Positions 1-10,733 of a DNA stretch of 64,000 nt are shown one piece after another. Origin of the DNA: Doryteuthis pealeii (lineage: Eukaryota > Mollusca > Cephalopoda > Myopsida > Loliginidae). The DNA is taken from the NCBI GenBank assembly GCA_023376005.1, contig CM042157.1, positions 55,633,287 to 55,697,286 on the forward strand, read 5' to 3'. A program made the position numbers and the translations under genes. How positions within the stretch are numbered: position 1 is the first letter of the stretch; each line of letters starts with the position of its first letter. Under the pieces are notes generated by a model. It had not been told where the DNA came from, ran no database searches, and saw nothing but the letters and a program-made list of their open reading frames with translations.

Positions 1-355
1 TATAATTTTTTTTTGTATTAAGAATAGTTACTTGTAGCTATAATTGTTTACTAAGGATTATTATTAGTCACTTGAAACTATATAACTGTGCAAACAAATA
101 ACTCTTATTAAATAGAAATAATTACTTAAAACTATACAACTATTAATATTACATAGGAATACTTGAAGCCATACAACTGTGTGCAAATTATTTGCATTAG
201 ATAGAAATACTTTATATCATGTAACTGTGTATAAAAAGCTCTACACAAAAAAATGTAAATATAAATGTACACTGAGTGCAATTCTCTAACTTCTAGACAT
301 AAAATAACCCTAGACTGGTTTGCATACCATTAAAATTAATTAAATGTTATGAAGA
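1..355 (+). repeat. Family B repeat, 3' part (tandem-repeat region and tail)
   Basis: The copy is cut by the window edge. It holds at least four imperfect repeats of a unit of about 45 bases containing ACTTGAA...ATA(C/T)AACTGTG, then the constant tail CATAAAATAACCCTAGACTG...GCATACCATTAAAATTAATTAA. It matches copies at 43.3, 45.0, 46.4 and 48.2 kb. Confidence 0.8.
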
Positions 356-660
356 CTGGCATAATAAATGCCTTTTACTCTATGTGAAAAACTTTAATGA
401 CAGCAGATGGTCAGGTGAAGCAGATAGAGGTTTTACCTAGGTATTAGTCAAGAACTAATGAATAATTCTATGGATAAGGGGTAGAGTTTGGGACTATGAT
501 TTCTTTAATTCTAAAAGTGATTTTTTTGTCATTGAATAAAGATTTAAATGATGCCAAATTTAAATGATGTAAATAGAGAATTTTATAAGAAAAATCTATT
601 CATTTTAGAAACCTTTTGAATTACAAGGTTGAATTCTTATAGATACAGTGGGTTGCAAAA

Positions 661-825
661 TAGAGGCATGAGGGTTATTGGCTTCAGAAATGAAATTGGC
701 AACCCCAATTCAAATCCTGGACAAGGCTGTTTGTTTTACTTTGTACTAATGCACCTGAGAAAAATATAGATATATCTATTCTCCCTCCTGCTATGGGTAA
801 ATAGTAGGGCAGAGTGATAGAGGGG
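661..825 (+). repeat. SINE family A, degraded copy
   Basis: Shares the box-B-like ATTCAAATCCTGGACAAGG and the body GCTATGGGTAAATAGTAGGG with better copies. The tRNA-like head is decayed and the 3' end is lost. Confidence 0.7.
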
Positions 826-930
826 TTTAGTAAATCATACATTGGGTTGCTAAAGCCCACACTTTACTGAGAAAAACATGTAAAATCCCCAAATCTTTCT
901 GAAATGGATAAAGTTTTTGATCTAGTTTGG

Positions 931-1149
931 TGACACAGATATAATTCCTGTCTGATTAGTGTAAAGTAACTCAGACATGTGACATATGTATATCAAATAT
1001 TGATTAGATGAAATTGATTAAGATGTAAGTTTTTTTTCTACTAGTTCATCTTAATTAGTTATATCTTATCAGTATTTGATTATATATATCAAATGTCACA
1101 TGTCTGAGTTACTTTACACTAATCAGACAGGATTTATATTTGTGTCTAT
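931..1149. mobile_element. Foldback/MITE-like element with about 90-bp inverted arms
   Basis: The arms at 931-1031 and 1041-1149 are reverse complements over nearly their whole length, including CTGTCTGATTAGTGTAAAG and its mirror. The spacer is only about 10-20 bases. No coding sequence. Superfamily is not identifiable from the ends. Confidence 0.8.
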
Positions 1150-1884
1150 TTATCTTTGACCAGCCAGCACATTTAGTGTTACAGGATAAAATAGACAATG
1201 TTTTGTGGCATATCAGCTAAAATAAAACAAAAAAAGAAATAGAAGAAAAGATAAAATCAATGTGAATAATCTGTTAATTACCCATAAAATTGAGGTCATT
1301 GTATACAAAACTTTTGTGCACTGATCCCCCTCCCCCCCATCAATACAGATTTGAATGAATTACATGCAATATTGTTGATGCACTTAAAATTATTTGACGC
1401 TAAATCCATTGTTGAGAACATTTAAGAATTTTATGGATTTATCTTGTGTTGCATTTCTTTTTTCTTTTTTTTTTGTTAAAAGAAATTTAAAAAGAAAAAA
1501 GATGTTTATAATTTGGTAGTAGACTAATGCAATATTAGATTAGGATGTAAATGTTTGAAATACCACTAAACAGACAAGCCAAACTATTCCAGTGGATATT
1601 TCTCTGTCATAATGTAAAACACATAACTTACTTTCAGTTATCCCATCCCAAATATGGTGAGGCATTATTTAAAAAAGTTAATTATATAGTTTTCATGTAT
1701 AATAAGCACCCCTAACTTTTGGGCTGAAAAATCTGGGAAAATAGTGCTTCTTACACAAATAATAAAGGTATTTAGTTAGACTTTTAATCGGAAAAAACTG
1801 TCTTCAAATTTAATTTCATAACATGAAATGGTAAGTAAATAAAGTGAGTAATAAGAGCAAAAGACATATAGCTTATAATTCTGT

Positions 1885-2098
1885 GGGGGAATCCCCATGG
1901 CATAGTGGCTAATATACTGGACTGCACTATTACATGCACTTTTAGACTAATATCCTCAGGAAAGGTATGAAGCCCCTAATTTCCCCCCAGCTATTGGATT
2001 AAATAGTACCACTGCTGTGCTTGTACAAGGATGGATTTGGCATTAAATAGCCTACAAGGTTGATGATATGCCATTAAACAAATAAAAAACAAACAAAC
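1885..2098 (+). repeat. SINE family D (tRNA-derived head)
   Basis: Head CATGGCATAGTGGCTAATAT resembles a polymerase III box A. The body includes CTAATATCCTCAGGAAAGG and GTACCACTGCTGTGCTTG. The tail is AAGGTTGATGATATGCCATT followed by A-rich AAACAAACAAAC. The box-B segment present in the copy at 49141 is shortened here. Confidence 0.75.
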
Positions 2099-2123
2099 TA
2101 TAATTCTATAATGATGATACAAA

Positions 2124-2125
<2 letters not shown>

Positions 2126-2194
<69 letters not shown>
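2126..2194. repeat. (TA)n microsatellite
   Basis: Near-perfect TA repeat of about 60 bases with a short interruption at its 3' end. Confidence 0.95.
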
Positions 2195-2196
<2 letters not shown>

Positions 2197-2334
2197 GACT
2201 TATTATACACAGTTTATTTAATTTAGGTGGATTTTGTTTTCTTAAAAAAATTTTTTTTAAAAAGCTTTAGTAACTATTACTTGCAAGAGGAGATTAGCAG
2301 ACTGACATTATATAGGTAAATAATATATGTAAAC

Positions 2335-2585
2335 AAGAGGTGTGTGTGTGGGGGGGGGGTGTATAATAGTTATCATCCTATGAAATGGAATCTGATAACC
2401 AGAATTCATATCTTTGACAAAGCTGTTTGTGCTTTACTTTGCTTTGGGAAAGTCATGAATTCATCTGTTCTCCCCCCAGCTTTGGGTAAATTGTACAGCA
2501 GACTGGGTTCTGTAGTCTTTGTTAGGCAACCAGTCTAGGAGAAGGCTAATTGTTTTAAAATTCTGCTATATACTAACTGGAAAAA
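2335..2585 (+). repeat. SINE family A
   Basis: Head starts in a GT/G-rich tract then GTATAATAGTTATCATCCTA; the body has CAGCTTTGGGTAAATTGTAC and GGCAACCAGTCTAGGAGAAG. Oriented plus, moderately decayed. Confidence 0.8.
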
Positions 2586-2664
2586 TAAAATATATAAATT
2601 TTCTATTAAACTTTTATATAAGTAATTAGATATTTAGTTTTTGATGAATATGATTGGTCAAGTT

Positions 2665-2780
2665 AATTATTTGCTTAGCTTAGCTGTGACACAAGGCCAG
2701 AAGTATAGTATACCCAATCAGAATAGAACTGGCTAAAATGGTCTAATCTAACTTGCTAACCATTACACTGGATTGGTCAG
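2665..2780 (-). repeat. SINE family C head (minus strand)
   Basis: The plus strand reads GCTGTGACACAAGGCCAGAA ... CTTGCTAACCATTACACTGG, the reverse complement of a tRNA-like head (box A near TAATGGTTAGCAAG). A family D tail (2783-2872, plus) abuts it. Confidence 0.75.
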
Positions 2781-2782
2781 GT

Positions 2783-2872
2783 TACCTCGAATAGTACCAC
2801 AAGGGTGACTTTGGCATTAAATAACCCATGAAGGTTGATATGCCATTAAACAGAGAAACCAAACCAAATTAT
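2783..2872 (+). repeat. SINE family D tail fragment
   Basis: AATAGTACCACAAGGGTGAC followed by GGCATTAAATAACCCATGAA and GGTTGATATGCCATTAAACA match the 3' end of the family D copies at 1885 and 49141. Confidence 0.75.
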
Positions 2873-3589
2873 GCCTCTGATTTGGCTAGTATATAATTTT
2901 AACTTCTCCTTTTTTTCTTTTTTTTTTTGTAGTATGGATAAATGCTTTATCTAGCTGAAAAAGTTCTTGTTCTTCCTTTCAACATTCAGGAGTGTCACTC
3001 ACAAGCCCAGATCTGGACTCATCGCTCAATCAAACTCTTTCAAACAAATTTTCTTTTGAACCACAGCGCTCTTGTTTTGCCAAAAAAAGTTGTCTTTGAT
3101 ATTATTTGACAACAGAAGTTTCCTAGCATATCTTTTTAAATGGAAAACCAACTTCTAGTCTCATTGTGATGGTTCTTCTAGAAATTAGCTTATAGTTAAC
3201 AGTTGTAATAGTTTTCTCAGACCTTCAGCATATTCTAACTTCTATCTTTGCTTATTTCTTACACTAGACCTGTCAGATCCATTATTTGTAGCAGTTGAAA
3301 CCATCTGTTAGAATTGTAGACCAATTCTCTTTATATTAGACAGTGACAACAAATTATTTCCTCTTTTGCAAGAGCTTATGAATATATATGTATTATCTGA
3401 CAAACTGTGAAAATCATATCTGAGATATGCACCATTGTAGAGAAGTTACTCTTCTATGGCAAACTGTTTATTAGAAAGCTTCTGTTAACATCTAAACTTG
3501 ACTAAAGTTCCTTAAACATGTTTTGTTTTTGTTTTTTAAATTAAAAAAAAAATTAATTCTTAAAAAAATGCCTTGACACATATTTTGAC

Positions 3590-3727
3590 TGAAGGTATAT
3601 GTTACAGTTTGTAATTCTTGAATAAAAAATGTAGATATAAATATACAATCAATGTGATTTCTTAACCTCTAGTCATAAAATAAACCTAGACAGGTTGACA
3701 TGCTATGCTATTAAAATCAATCAGTCA
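3590..3727 (+). repeat. Family B tail fragment
   Basis: ATTTCTTAACCTCTAGTCAT, then AAAATAAACCTAGACAGGTT and a tail with (CAAT)-like repeats (ATCAATCAGTCAATCA). The 5' body is absent. Confidence 0.75.
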
Positions 3728-3771
3728 ATCATAGAGATGTATATGATAATATAAGACTAATGCAATAGTTA

Positions 3772-4016
3772 TTTACTAAACTTAGCTGTGGTACAAGGCC
3801 AGAAATATAGGGCACCCAGTAAGAATTGAACTCTGTAGTAACAGTACTAGCCTCACTTGCTTACCATTATTTCAGACAAGGTGCCACTTTTATTGACTAA
3901 GCTTAGCTTAGCTTAGTACAAGACCAAAAGTATGGGGTCACTGATTGAGAATCAAACTTACTAGTAGTGGTCTACTAGCCCTGCTCACTAACCATTACAT
4001 CACAAGGTGCCCAGAT
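3772..4016 (-). repeat. Two SINE family C copies in tandem (minus strand)
   Basis: Copies at about 3772-3888 and 3893-4016, each running from an ACAAGGCCAGAA-like or ACAAGACCAAAA-like segment to a tRNA-like head ending CAAGGTGCC. They share orientation and abut through a GCTTAGCTTAGCTTAG stretch, so this is a dimer or a repeated insertion at one site. A (TA)n(CA)n tract follows. Confidence 0.75.
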
Positions 4017-4018
4017 TA

Positions 4019-4019
<1 letters not shown>

Positions 4020-4073
<54 letters not shown>

Positions 4074-4078
4074 ACACT
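4020..4078. repeat. (TA)n(CA)n compound microsatellite
   Basis: About 38 bases of TA followed by ACACACACACACAC and ACTAC repeats. Confidence 0.9.
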
Positions 4079-4288
4079 ACACAAAGACAAGGTCAAAAAC
4101 CTAGAAATCTCCCATTCATCCATTTGATAGGAATATCTGAAGAAAATGTATTATCTTTGATGAATGATTTTCCTTTGGATAACCTTTACTTTGAGAAAAG
4201 CTAATGTGCATAGGTGCAAATCTGTTAGCACACTAGAGATAAGAATGATATATAGAAATTAAGTTTACGTGCAAAACTTTAGATATTA

Positions 4289-4297
<9 letters not shown>

Positions 4298-4352
<55 letters not shown>
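4298..4352. repeat. (TA)n(GA)n compound microsatellite
   Basis: A pure TA tract followed by about nine GA units. Confidence 0.9.
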
Positions 4353-4939
4353 TCTTTTATAAATGAATATCTTTGAGCATTGTACAATATCAACAGTTTT
4401 CTACTTTTGTCCTGGATATCTGTGCTTCAATCTTGAATATTCTCTGCCACCCAATATTGTCTATCTTATCATGTAAAATTTATTTCCCTTCTGTTGCATC
4501 TTCTTTTATGCAAAAACATATTACTGCTTTGTTCTTTCTTACTTTGCAGCTCTGCTTTCAGTTCTCTATCATGGTGTTAATGATACAAATTTTATGAAAG
4601 AAAATATCTTCCTACCATATCAACTTTAATTACAGAAACAGCTGTGAACCTATCTTTACTGTAAACATGTTACTATGCTACAATATTTATAATTTGCTAT
4701 TTAAAAAACACTTAAAAAAAACAAAAAAAAAAAAAAAACAGCATTCAAAACCTACTTTTGACTGATATTTTAAAAACGAGAATATTATGAATTGAAGGTT
4801 CATTCACTATTTTTATTATGCAACCAGAAAGATGTGTACTTTTTCTCAGTTTTTGATGAAATTTCTTAGTTTTGTTTTGTGAAAAATCATTAACATATTA
4901 TTTACTTGAAATGATAATTTTAAAATACTGAAAGCTACC

Positions 4940-5295
4940 CTCACTCTTAGAATAGGCTGATTGTATCCTCAGTAGAAGAGTAAAACACCCTCCCACAAAA
5001 GTGGTGTCCGAATGACAATTAACTGCAGTGAGGTTTCAGTTCTGGAGATCTGGGTAGTATTGAGTAGCTCTTGATTTCTATTACTCCCAAGTCCACTCTG
5101 ATCCTGAATGGTAGTACCTGTTAGTGTTAGGGTCCTATCTATAGCTCAAAATGAATTTTTAAAAAAGTATTTGTATTTGATAGGACCATGTGCAAAAAAC
5201 AAAAAAAAACTTATAAGAAAAAAAATACACAAAAAACGTAAATATAAATTCTGTTCTCTCACTTCTAAACATAAAATGACTCTGACTAGAAATAG
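4940..5295 (+). repeat. Family B repeat, near full length
   Basis: Starts TTAGAATAGGCTGATTGTAT; the body has CAGTTCTGGAGATCTGG, TTACTCCCAAGTCCACTCTG and TGGTAGTACCTGTTAG; the tail region has CTAAACATAAAATGACTCTG. It lacks the 45-base tandem unit of the copy at position 1. Open frames in it are incidental. Confidence 0.8.
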
Positions 5296-5694
5296 TGATG
5301 ATAAAGAACAATTTCCTCTGAAATGTTTTTTACACACTTTAAACAAAAAGACATTTATTCTGAGAAAAATAGAACAGAAAATAACTATATCTATTGTATT
5401 TCATGCTATTTGAGAATCTTTACACTAATTGTGTAGAAGTGTTTCTTATAGTGACCATTTCAATGACAATTATTTTAAACAGAATATGTTTGTGTCTTGA
5501 ATGTTTTTTGATTTTATTTTCCACTCTTATGCAAATTCATATCTTGCCTTTATTACTTAAAAAATATTAATCCAAATTCTTAAATAAGGTGCCATATCTA
5601 TTTAATTTTGAATTAATTGAATATAGAAAAGAAAAAAAAAACTTAATTTAGCACAATAGATCTTTAAATAAAATTCATATTACTAATGCTAAGA

Positions 5695-5765
5695 ACCATG
5701 CGGTGGGGATCTCAAAGGTTCCGGACATGTATGCTGAAAAGCGGGAAGTCCCTTAAGGAAAAATA
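5695..5765. other. Short GC-richer island, unrecognised
   Basis: About 70 bases (CATGCGGTGGGGATCTC ... AAAGCGGGAAGTCCCTTAAGG) stand out in an otherwise AT-rich stretch. The plus frame reads AVGISKVPDMYAEKREVP then stop. Possibly a LINE or other repeat fragment; not identified. Confidence 0.3.
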
Positions 5766-6477
5766 GTGATATTGTATTGTAACAAGTACTATTACTTAAG
5801 TATAACATTTATTATCCAGATGTAAATATAATATAATATAAATCTATTTATATATCTAGATAATAAATTAAGATAATTTATAATAAATTATTTAAGATTT
5901 TTTAAAATGTATGTCAGGTCATATTTTTCTATTTACTTAACTAATGAAGTCATTTTGGAATTTAATAAAGATGGAAAACTCATTCAACTGTAGTATATGA
6001 AAATCTAATAGACTGCAATGGAATTAAAAGAATAATGATTAACTAGAATAATCACAATGGTTAGATTACAAAAATACTAATAGTATTGGGTACTCACTTG
6101 GTTAACTCATTTTAGGAGCCCCCACCTTTAGAAGCACCAGGTACTTTTTACAATATCATAAAGTATGAACCTCAGTTTTAAGGTTGACAGAATTATTGTT
6201 TTTATGATAAGTAGGAATCATCTTTAAGAACATTGTTATTTTGGAATAACTATTTTTTTAAGTTGATGTAAGTACTACTGTTAAATATATAAGTACAAAA
6301 GAAAAACTTAATTCACTACTCATTGGATTTGAACTGATCATTGTGCTATATTGCACTGATAAATACCAGTAATCTGGATATATCTACTTTGTCAAAAAAC
6401 CCAAGCTATTTCATTGTTCAAGAAATGAATATCTCTAACCACCTTTTTTAAACACTATTTAGCTATGAAATGGGTGT

Positions 6478-6620
6478 CTCATTGTGGTGTAATTATTAGT
6501 AAGACCTGTAGATCCATTATTACTAAATAGCTAGTTCTTGCTGGATGCCCCATATTTTTGACCTTGTGTCACATCCAACCTCTGGCAAAAGAGTTGAGTA
6601 AATACCTACTTAGCTATAAA
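6478..6620 (+). repeat. SINE family C
   Basis: TTGTGGTGTAATTATTAGTA (decayed box A) through TAGTTCTTGCTGGATGCCCC and GACCTTGTGTCACATCCAAC to AAATACCTACTTAGC. Confidence 0.75.
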
Positions 6621-6640
6621 ATTATATATTTGAAAACATC

Positions 6641-7139
6641 TAGTATTATTTGTATTATTTGGACTATTGTCCACATCTTCATTGTTATCTGTACAACATT
6701 TTGGCCGATGTGCCCTCCAGCCTTCTTCAGGTATTTTTTGTCAGACTCGGAACCTTTTTGAACTCTGAAACCTTCTTGTTGTAATCAGGAGCCATCACGG
6801 AACTTTGAACCCAACCCTTTAGTCAGTCTATGGGGGTATCCTGTTCTCATTCCGCTAACCATAGCTGGGGTACAGGTGTTAAACTGTGTTAATTATTATT
6901 CTATGTTACTGCTGCCCCTGAAAAGGATTGAACCTGCAGTCTAGAGATAACTGTCACTTAGAACTGTCTTAACCCAACTCCTTTATCCATTACGCTATGT
7001 GTCCAGAGTCCAAAAAGAAGGTTCCTGAGTCCGACAAGAAATACCTGAAAAAGGCTGGAGGGCACATTGGACGAAATGTACAGATAACAATGAAGATGAG
7101 GACAATAGTGCGAATAATACAAATGATACTAATTATCAA
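6641..7139. mobile_element. Long inverted repeat enclosing a tRNA-like segment
   Basis: Arms at 6641-6767 and 7004-7139 are reverse complements over about 130 bases (for example ATTGTTATCTGTACA against TGTACAGATAACAAT), with a 236-base spacer. The spacer's right part (6890-7003), read on the minus strand, looks like a tRNA-derived head: TAGCGTAATGGATAAAGG as box A and GGTTCAATCC as box B, abutting the right arm. Open frames in the arms are incidental. Superfamily unknown. Confidence 0.75.
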
Positions 7140-7149
7140 GCCTCATCTT

Positions 7150-9125
7150 AAAAATTCAGAGAAATTGAAAACATCTGTTGAAAATTGAAGATTATAACAT
7201 TGTTTATAACACTGGTACACATTTCTACCTTATTGCAATAAGTTATTAGTTTATGAATTTAACTGCAATTTTATTATGATTATTATTTCAGTAAATTGGA
7301 AAATTGGTAAAATTTAAGAATAATTTATACTTGATAATTTTGTTATAGTTTTAATCTTATCCTAATGGACAAAAACTAGTATTGCTTGGAGCAGGTATTC
7401 AACTAATTTTTTTCAATGTATTTTGAATTACTGAATTGGTATTAAAATAAAAAACCTAAAGAAAAACATTAATGGAACTATTTTACAGTAGTTTTCAAAA
7501 AATTCCAAAATATTTTCTGGAGTAAAACATCCAAATCACCTCCTTCTTTGATTCTTATTGCTTTTTAATTTATTGTATCTGATTTAAAGTTCATTTTTCT
7601 CAATTACATTATGTTTTTTAATATAACCTACATTTTTAATTAATGCTAATTTGAATGTTCAAAATGTGTAGTTACAGGCAAATATGCTGAATAATGCAAA
7701 AAACAAAAAATCATTTTAGTCAATGGTATCATTACTAATATTATGTATTTAATAACTAAATAGGTTCTTTTATGTGGGAGAACATAGATATTAATATTTG
7801 ATGGCAAATTTAGGAAAAAGTAATCTGTCATATTGTTAGATATATGGATAAAATAAAAATGAGATGGTCTCATAGCAGCTTGACAAATGGGAGGTACATA
7901 ATAATCACCCATGTAGTAAAAACTTTTATTATATGATGAACAAAAGTGATAAGATAAATAGGAATATTTCTTATGTCTTTTAAAAAAATTTTTTATTGTT
8001 TTAGTTCATTTTCAGGAGAAACATTTAAAAAAATTTTTTTATAATGTTTTAAAAAGAGTGAATTTAAGAAATAGTTGATTTTTTTTGTATCTAAATACTT
8101 TATTTTTAGAGAAGCATCCATTGTGATAGAGATGACCAATATTAGCATTATATTAAATGGTTACCATTCAGTTTTGCAAGTAACAAAGAAAATTGCTAAA
8201 AATCAGTAACCTAAAGATAACTCTTACTTCTCTAATTAAACAAAATTTACAGTTTTCATTGCTTGGGGTATGAAATGAAGATTATCCTTCATATGCTTCA
8301 ATCTTATATTCCTCCTTTTTGTCTGTTTGACTCGGATGTCAGCCCACAAGCAACATCTTTTTCTCTAATTTCATAACATTGAGAGACTAATGTAATTTTA
8401 TCTGTAGTGTTATAACCCATTACCTTTGCTTCCTACTTAGCCTAAGGAATTAAAGGCATAATGAAAATAATTCATAAAACATGTTTTGTATTATAAATAC
8501 TAACTGGGGAAAATACTATTTTTTTAAATTCAGAATTAATTAATTTTTCCCAATAAACAAATAGTAGAAACATAAAAATCATTACTGCTGTTGATTCAAT
8601 TGGCAGTTCATTTTATTGAATTCTTTTAAAAAAAATAAAAATTTTAAATTATAACTTTATGTTCTTGAATAAGAAATGACAAGTCAAATATCTTAAAGGG
8701 ATTATTCAAATTATCTTGGTATAGTAATTTAGAAGATGCTGTACGTGGATGTAAAAAGTACTTAAATATTTGTAAATTTAAATTTGTGAATAAAATAATT
8801 TTTGTATCATGAAAGTAATTTTAAATCTGTTTAAATTACTTGTTTTGTCAGTGTGGAATTAATTATGTAAAGAGACAAACAAGAATGATTCCCTCTGTGT
8901 TGTTGATCAAAGTATGTTATATATATATATATATATATATATAATGTGTGTGTGTGTATTTTTTGTCTTGATTTTTGATAAGAATATGAATTAATTGGTT
9001 TGTTATACATACCAACCTTTTATGAATTAATTGAATAAGATTTGATAGTAGCAGTGAAAAGAAAATTTATTGCAGCACGTAATAAGTTTTTACCCTTATG
9101 GTGTTTTTTTTTTTACTGAAGCCTG
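7150..9125. other. No gene seen; AT-rich intron/intergenic DNA
   Basis: Low-complexity AT-rich DNA with a (TA)n(TG)n microsatellite at 8917-8958. No recognisable coding sequence or repeat family. Confidence 0.6.
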
Positions 9126-9129
9126 AGTG

Positions 9130-9945
9130 CCAGCAAATTTCCTCAGGTTTCCAGCACTCTTCTAAGACTTCTAACTGATGTTAATAGTACTGTGGCTTGA
9201 ATGATCTTGATTCTTCTGATGTCCAGTTCCCCCAGTCTCTTTTCCAGACCATTGGAGATCATTCCAAGGGCATAAACTTCAATTTGTATCATTGTCACTT
9301 TCATATTCCACAGCTTTTTTCTGTTCTCTGGCAAGATCCAAGTATTTGTCATTTTTTGTTTTTATTTTCAGTCTATAGTCTGCTGGAATGGCAAAGTACT
9401 AGGTCTGTTTTTTTTGGTTAAGATTATGTGATATGTTTATATATCAAAGTCTCAGAATTTTAAAATCTAATTTTCTAGTACAAATTCTGGTTTGTACATA
9501 TACTATTTATCAGCATGGTCAAATAAACAATTTCCAGTGGATCTCTTTTCCCATCTAGCCAAACCTAGTGTTGTATTCCTTTTGTCCCAGTTACATTTAC
9601 TTATTCTATGATTAACCATTTCATCTCTGTCACCACATAACCTACACTTGCTATTCTTCTACGTATTATAAAATTTTACTTTGATTCTTATGCATTATTT
9701 TGTGCGGCTATTAAAAGATTCCATTTCTCTCTTGAGGTTCCTCCTTCTTAGGCATGCTCAAGTCATCTTGTGTAATTTCCTCAGTTCATCACTTGAAGTA
9801 TCTATACAGTTTTCTTTTCTTGATTTTTTAAAATTGTTTTTTTCTTCTTCTGTCTGTCCCCAAGGTGTTCCTGTTGATATATTATCATTATTATTTTTTT
9901 TTTTTCAATCAATTTTTGTTTGTTTGTTATTATATGTTATATTTA
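9130..9945 (-). pseudogene. Non-LTR retrotransposon (LINE) 3' coding remnant
   Basis: Seen on the minus strand: a broken frame with, in order, NLKREMESF (about 9735), KNSKCRLCGDRDEMVNH (about 9655; a C-x2-C-x9-H zinc-knuckle-like motif), QKEYNTRFGWMGKEIHWKL (about 9570), MYKPEFVLEN (about 9490), and finally a readable stretch containing KLWNMKVTMIQIEVYALG, GLEKRLGELDIR and SLRRVLET before the stop. This is the standard C-terminal region that follows reverse transcriptase in a LINE group widespread in invertebrates. The clade (L1/Tx1-like or other) is not assigned. Frame changes and stops show decay; the reverse transcriptase domain itself is missing, as usual for 5'-truncated copies. Confidence 0.85.
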
Positions 9946-9949
9946 ATCC

Positions 9950-10666
9950 ATTTTAATTAATCTTATGCAAGAAACAATATTGAATACTTGATTACTTTTA
10001 TTGTTTGAAGGCTATGATTAAAAAAAGTTATTTTTTTGTAGTGATAACAGAAAATAGCTGTAATTAATATTAGTCATTTTAGAAAGGTTTATAGCAAAAA
10101 TGTATAACTGCTGATGTGCACAGTATCAAACCAGTTTTTACTGGTTCAGTTACAGATAATTCTATCAATGTTACACAGTCCCCCCCCCCCCGTTGTGGTC
10201 AATTAACTAGTCTTGCAGGCCATAACAGCGTTAGTGACTTGAATTCTCTTTAGGTATCCCAGATTTATGGCCTTATGCCATTCTATGCTTATTAATTTTG
10301 ACTCATTCTTTTTCATCCTATTTTTGTTGCTTTTAATCAATGTTCATTTTTTTTTTTTTTTTTTTTTTTTTTTACATTCTTACGATTAAGTAAGCAATTT
10401 ATAATCCATGCTGCTTACTTGATGGTCATAAAATAACTTAGGTGTTATGATTGAAAGCAAAAAAAAAAAAAAAAAAGATTAAATAAAAATTAATCAAAAA
10501 TTAATATAACAGTGCTTCATCTATTATATCTACTACAAAATATTAGTTAAGTATAAACAAGCAATAAAAATAAGATGAAAAGAAAAACTAGCAAAAATTA
10601 AGAATAACAAGATTTCATTTCAGAAATTCAGATAAGTTAAGACTATTAAAGTCAATAGGTTTATTA

Positions 10667-10733
<67 letters not shown>

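Noticed and set aside
5108..5413. 101-codon plus-strand and 66-codon minus-strand open frames
   Set aside because: They lie inside a family B repeat and its A-rich tail; other copies of the repeat do not keep the frames.
6558..7188. Open frames of 67 and 63 codons (plus strand)
   Set aside because: They fall in the two arms of the long inverted repeat and are mirror images of each other, so coding is unlikely.
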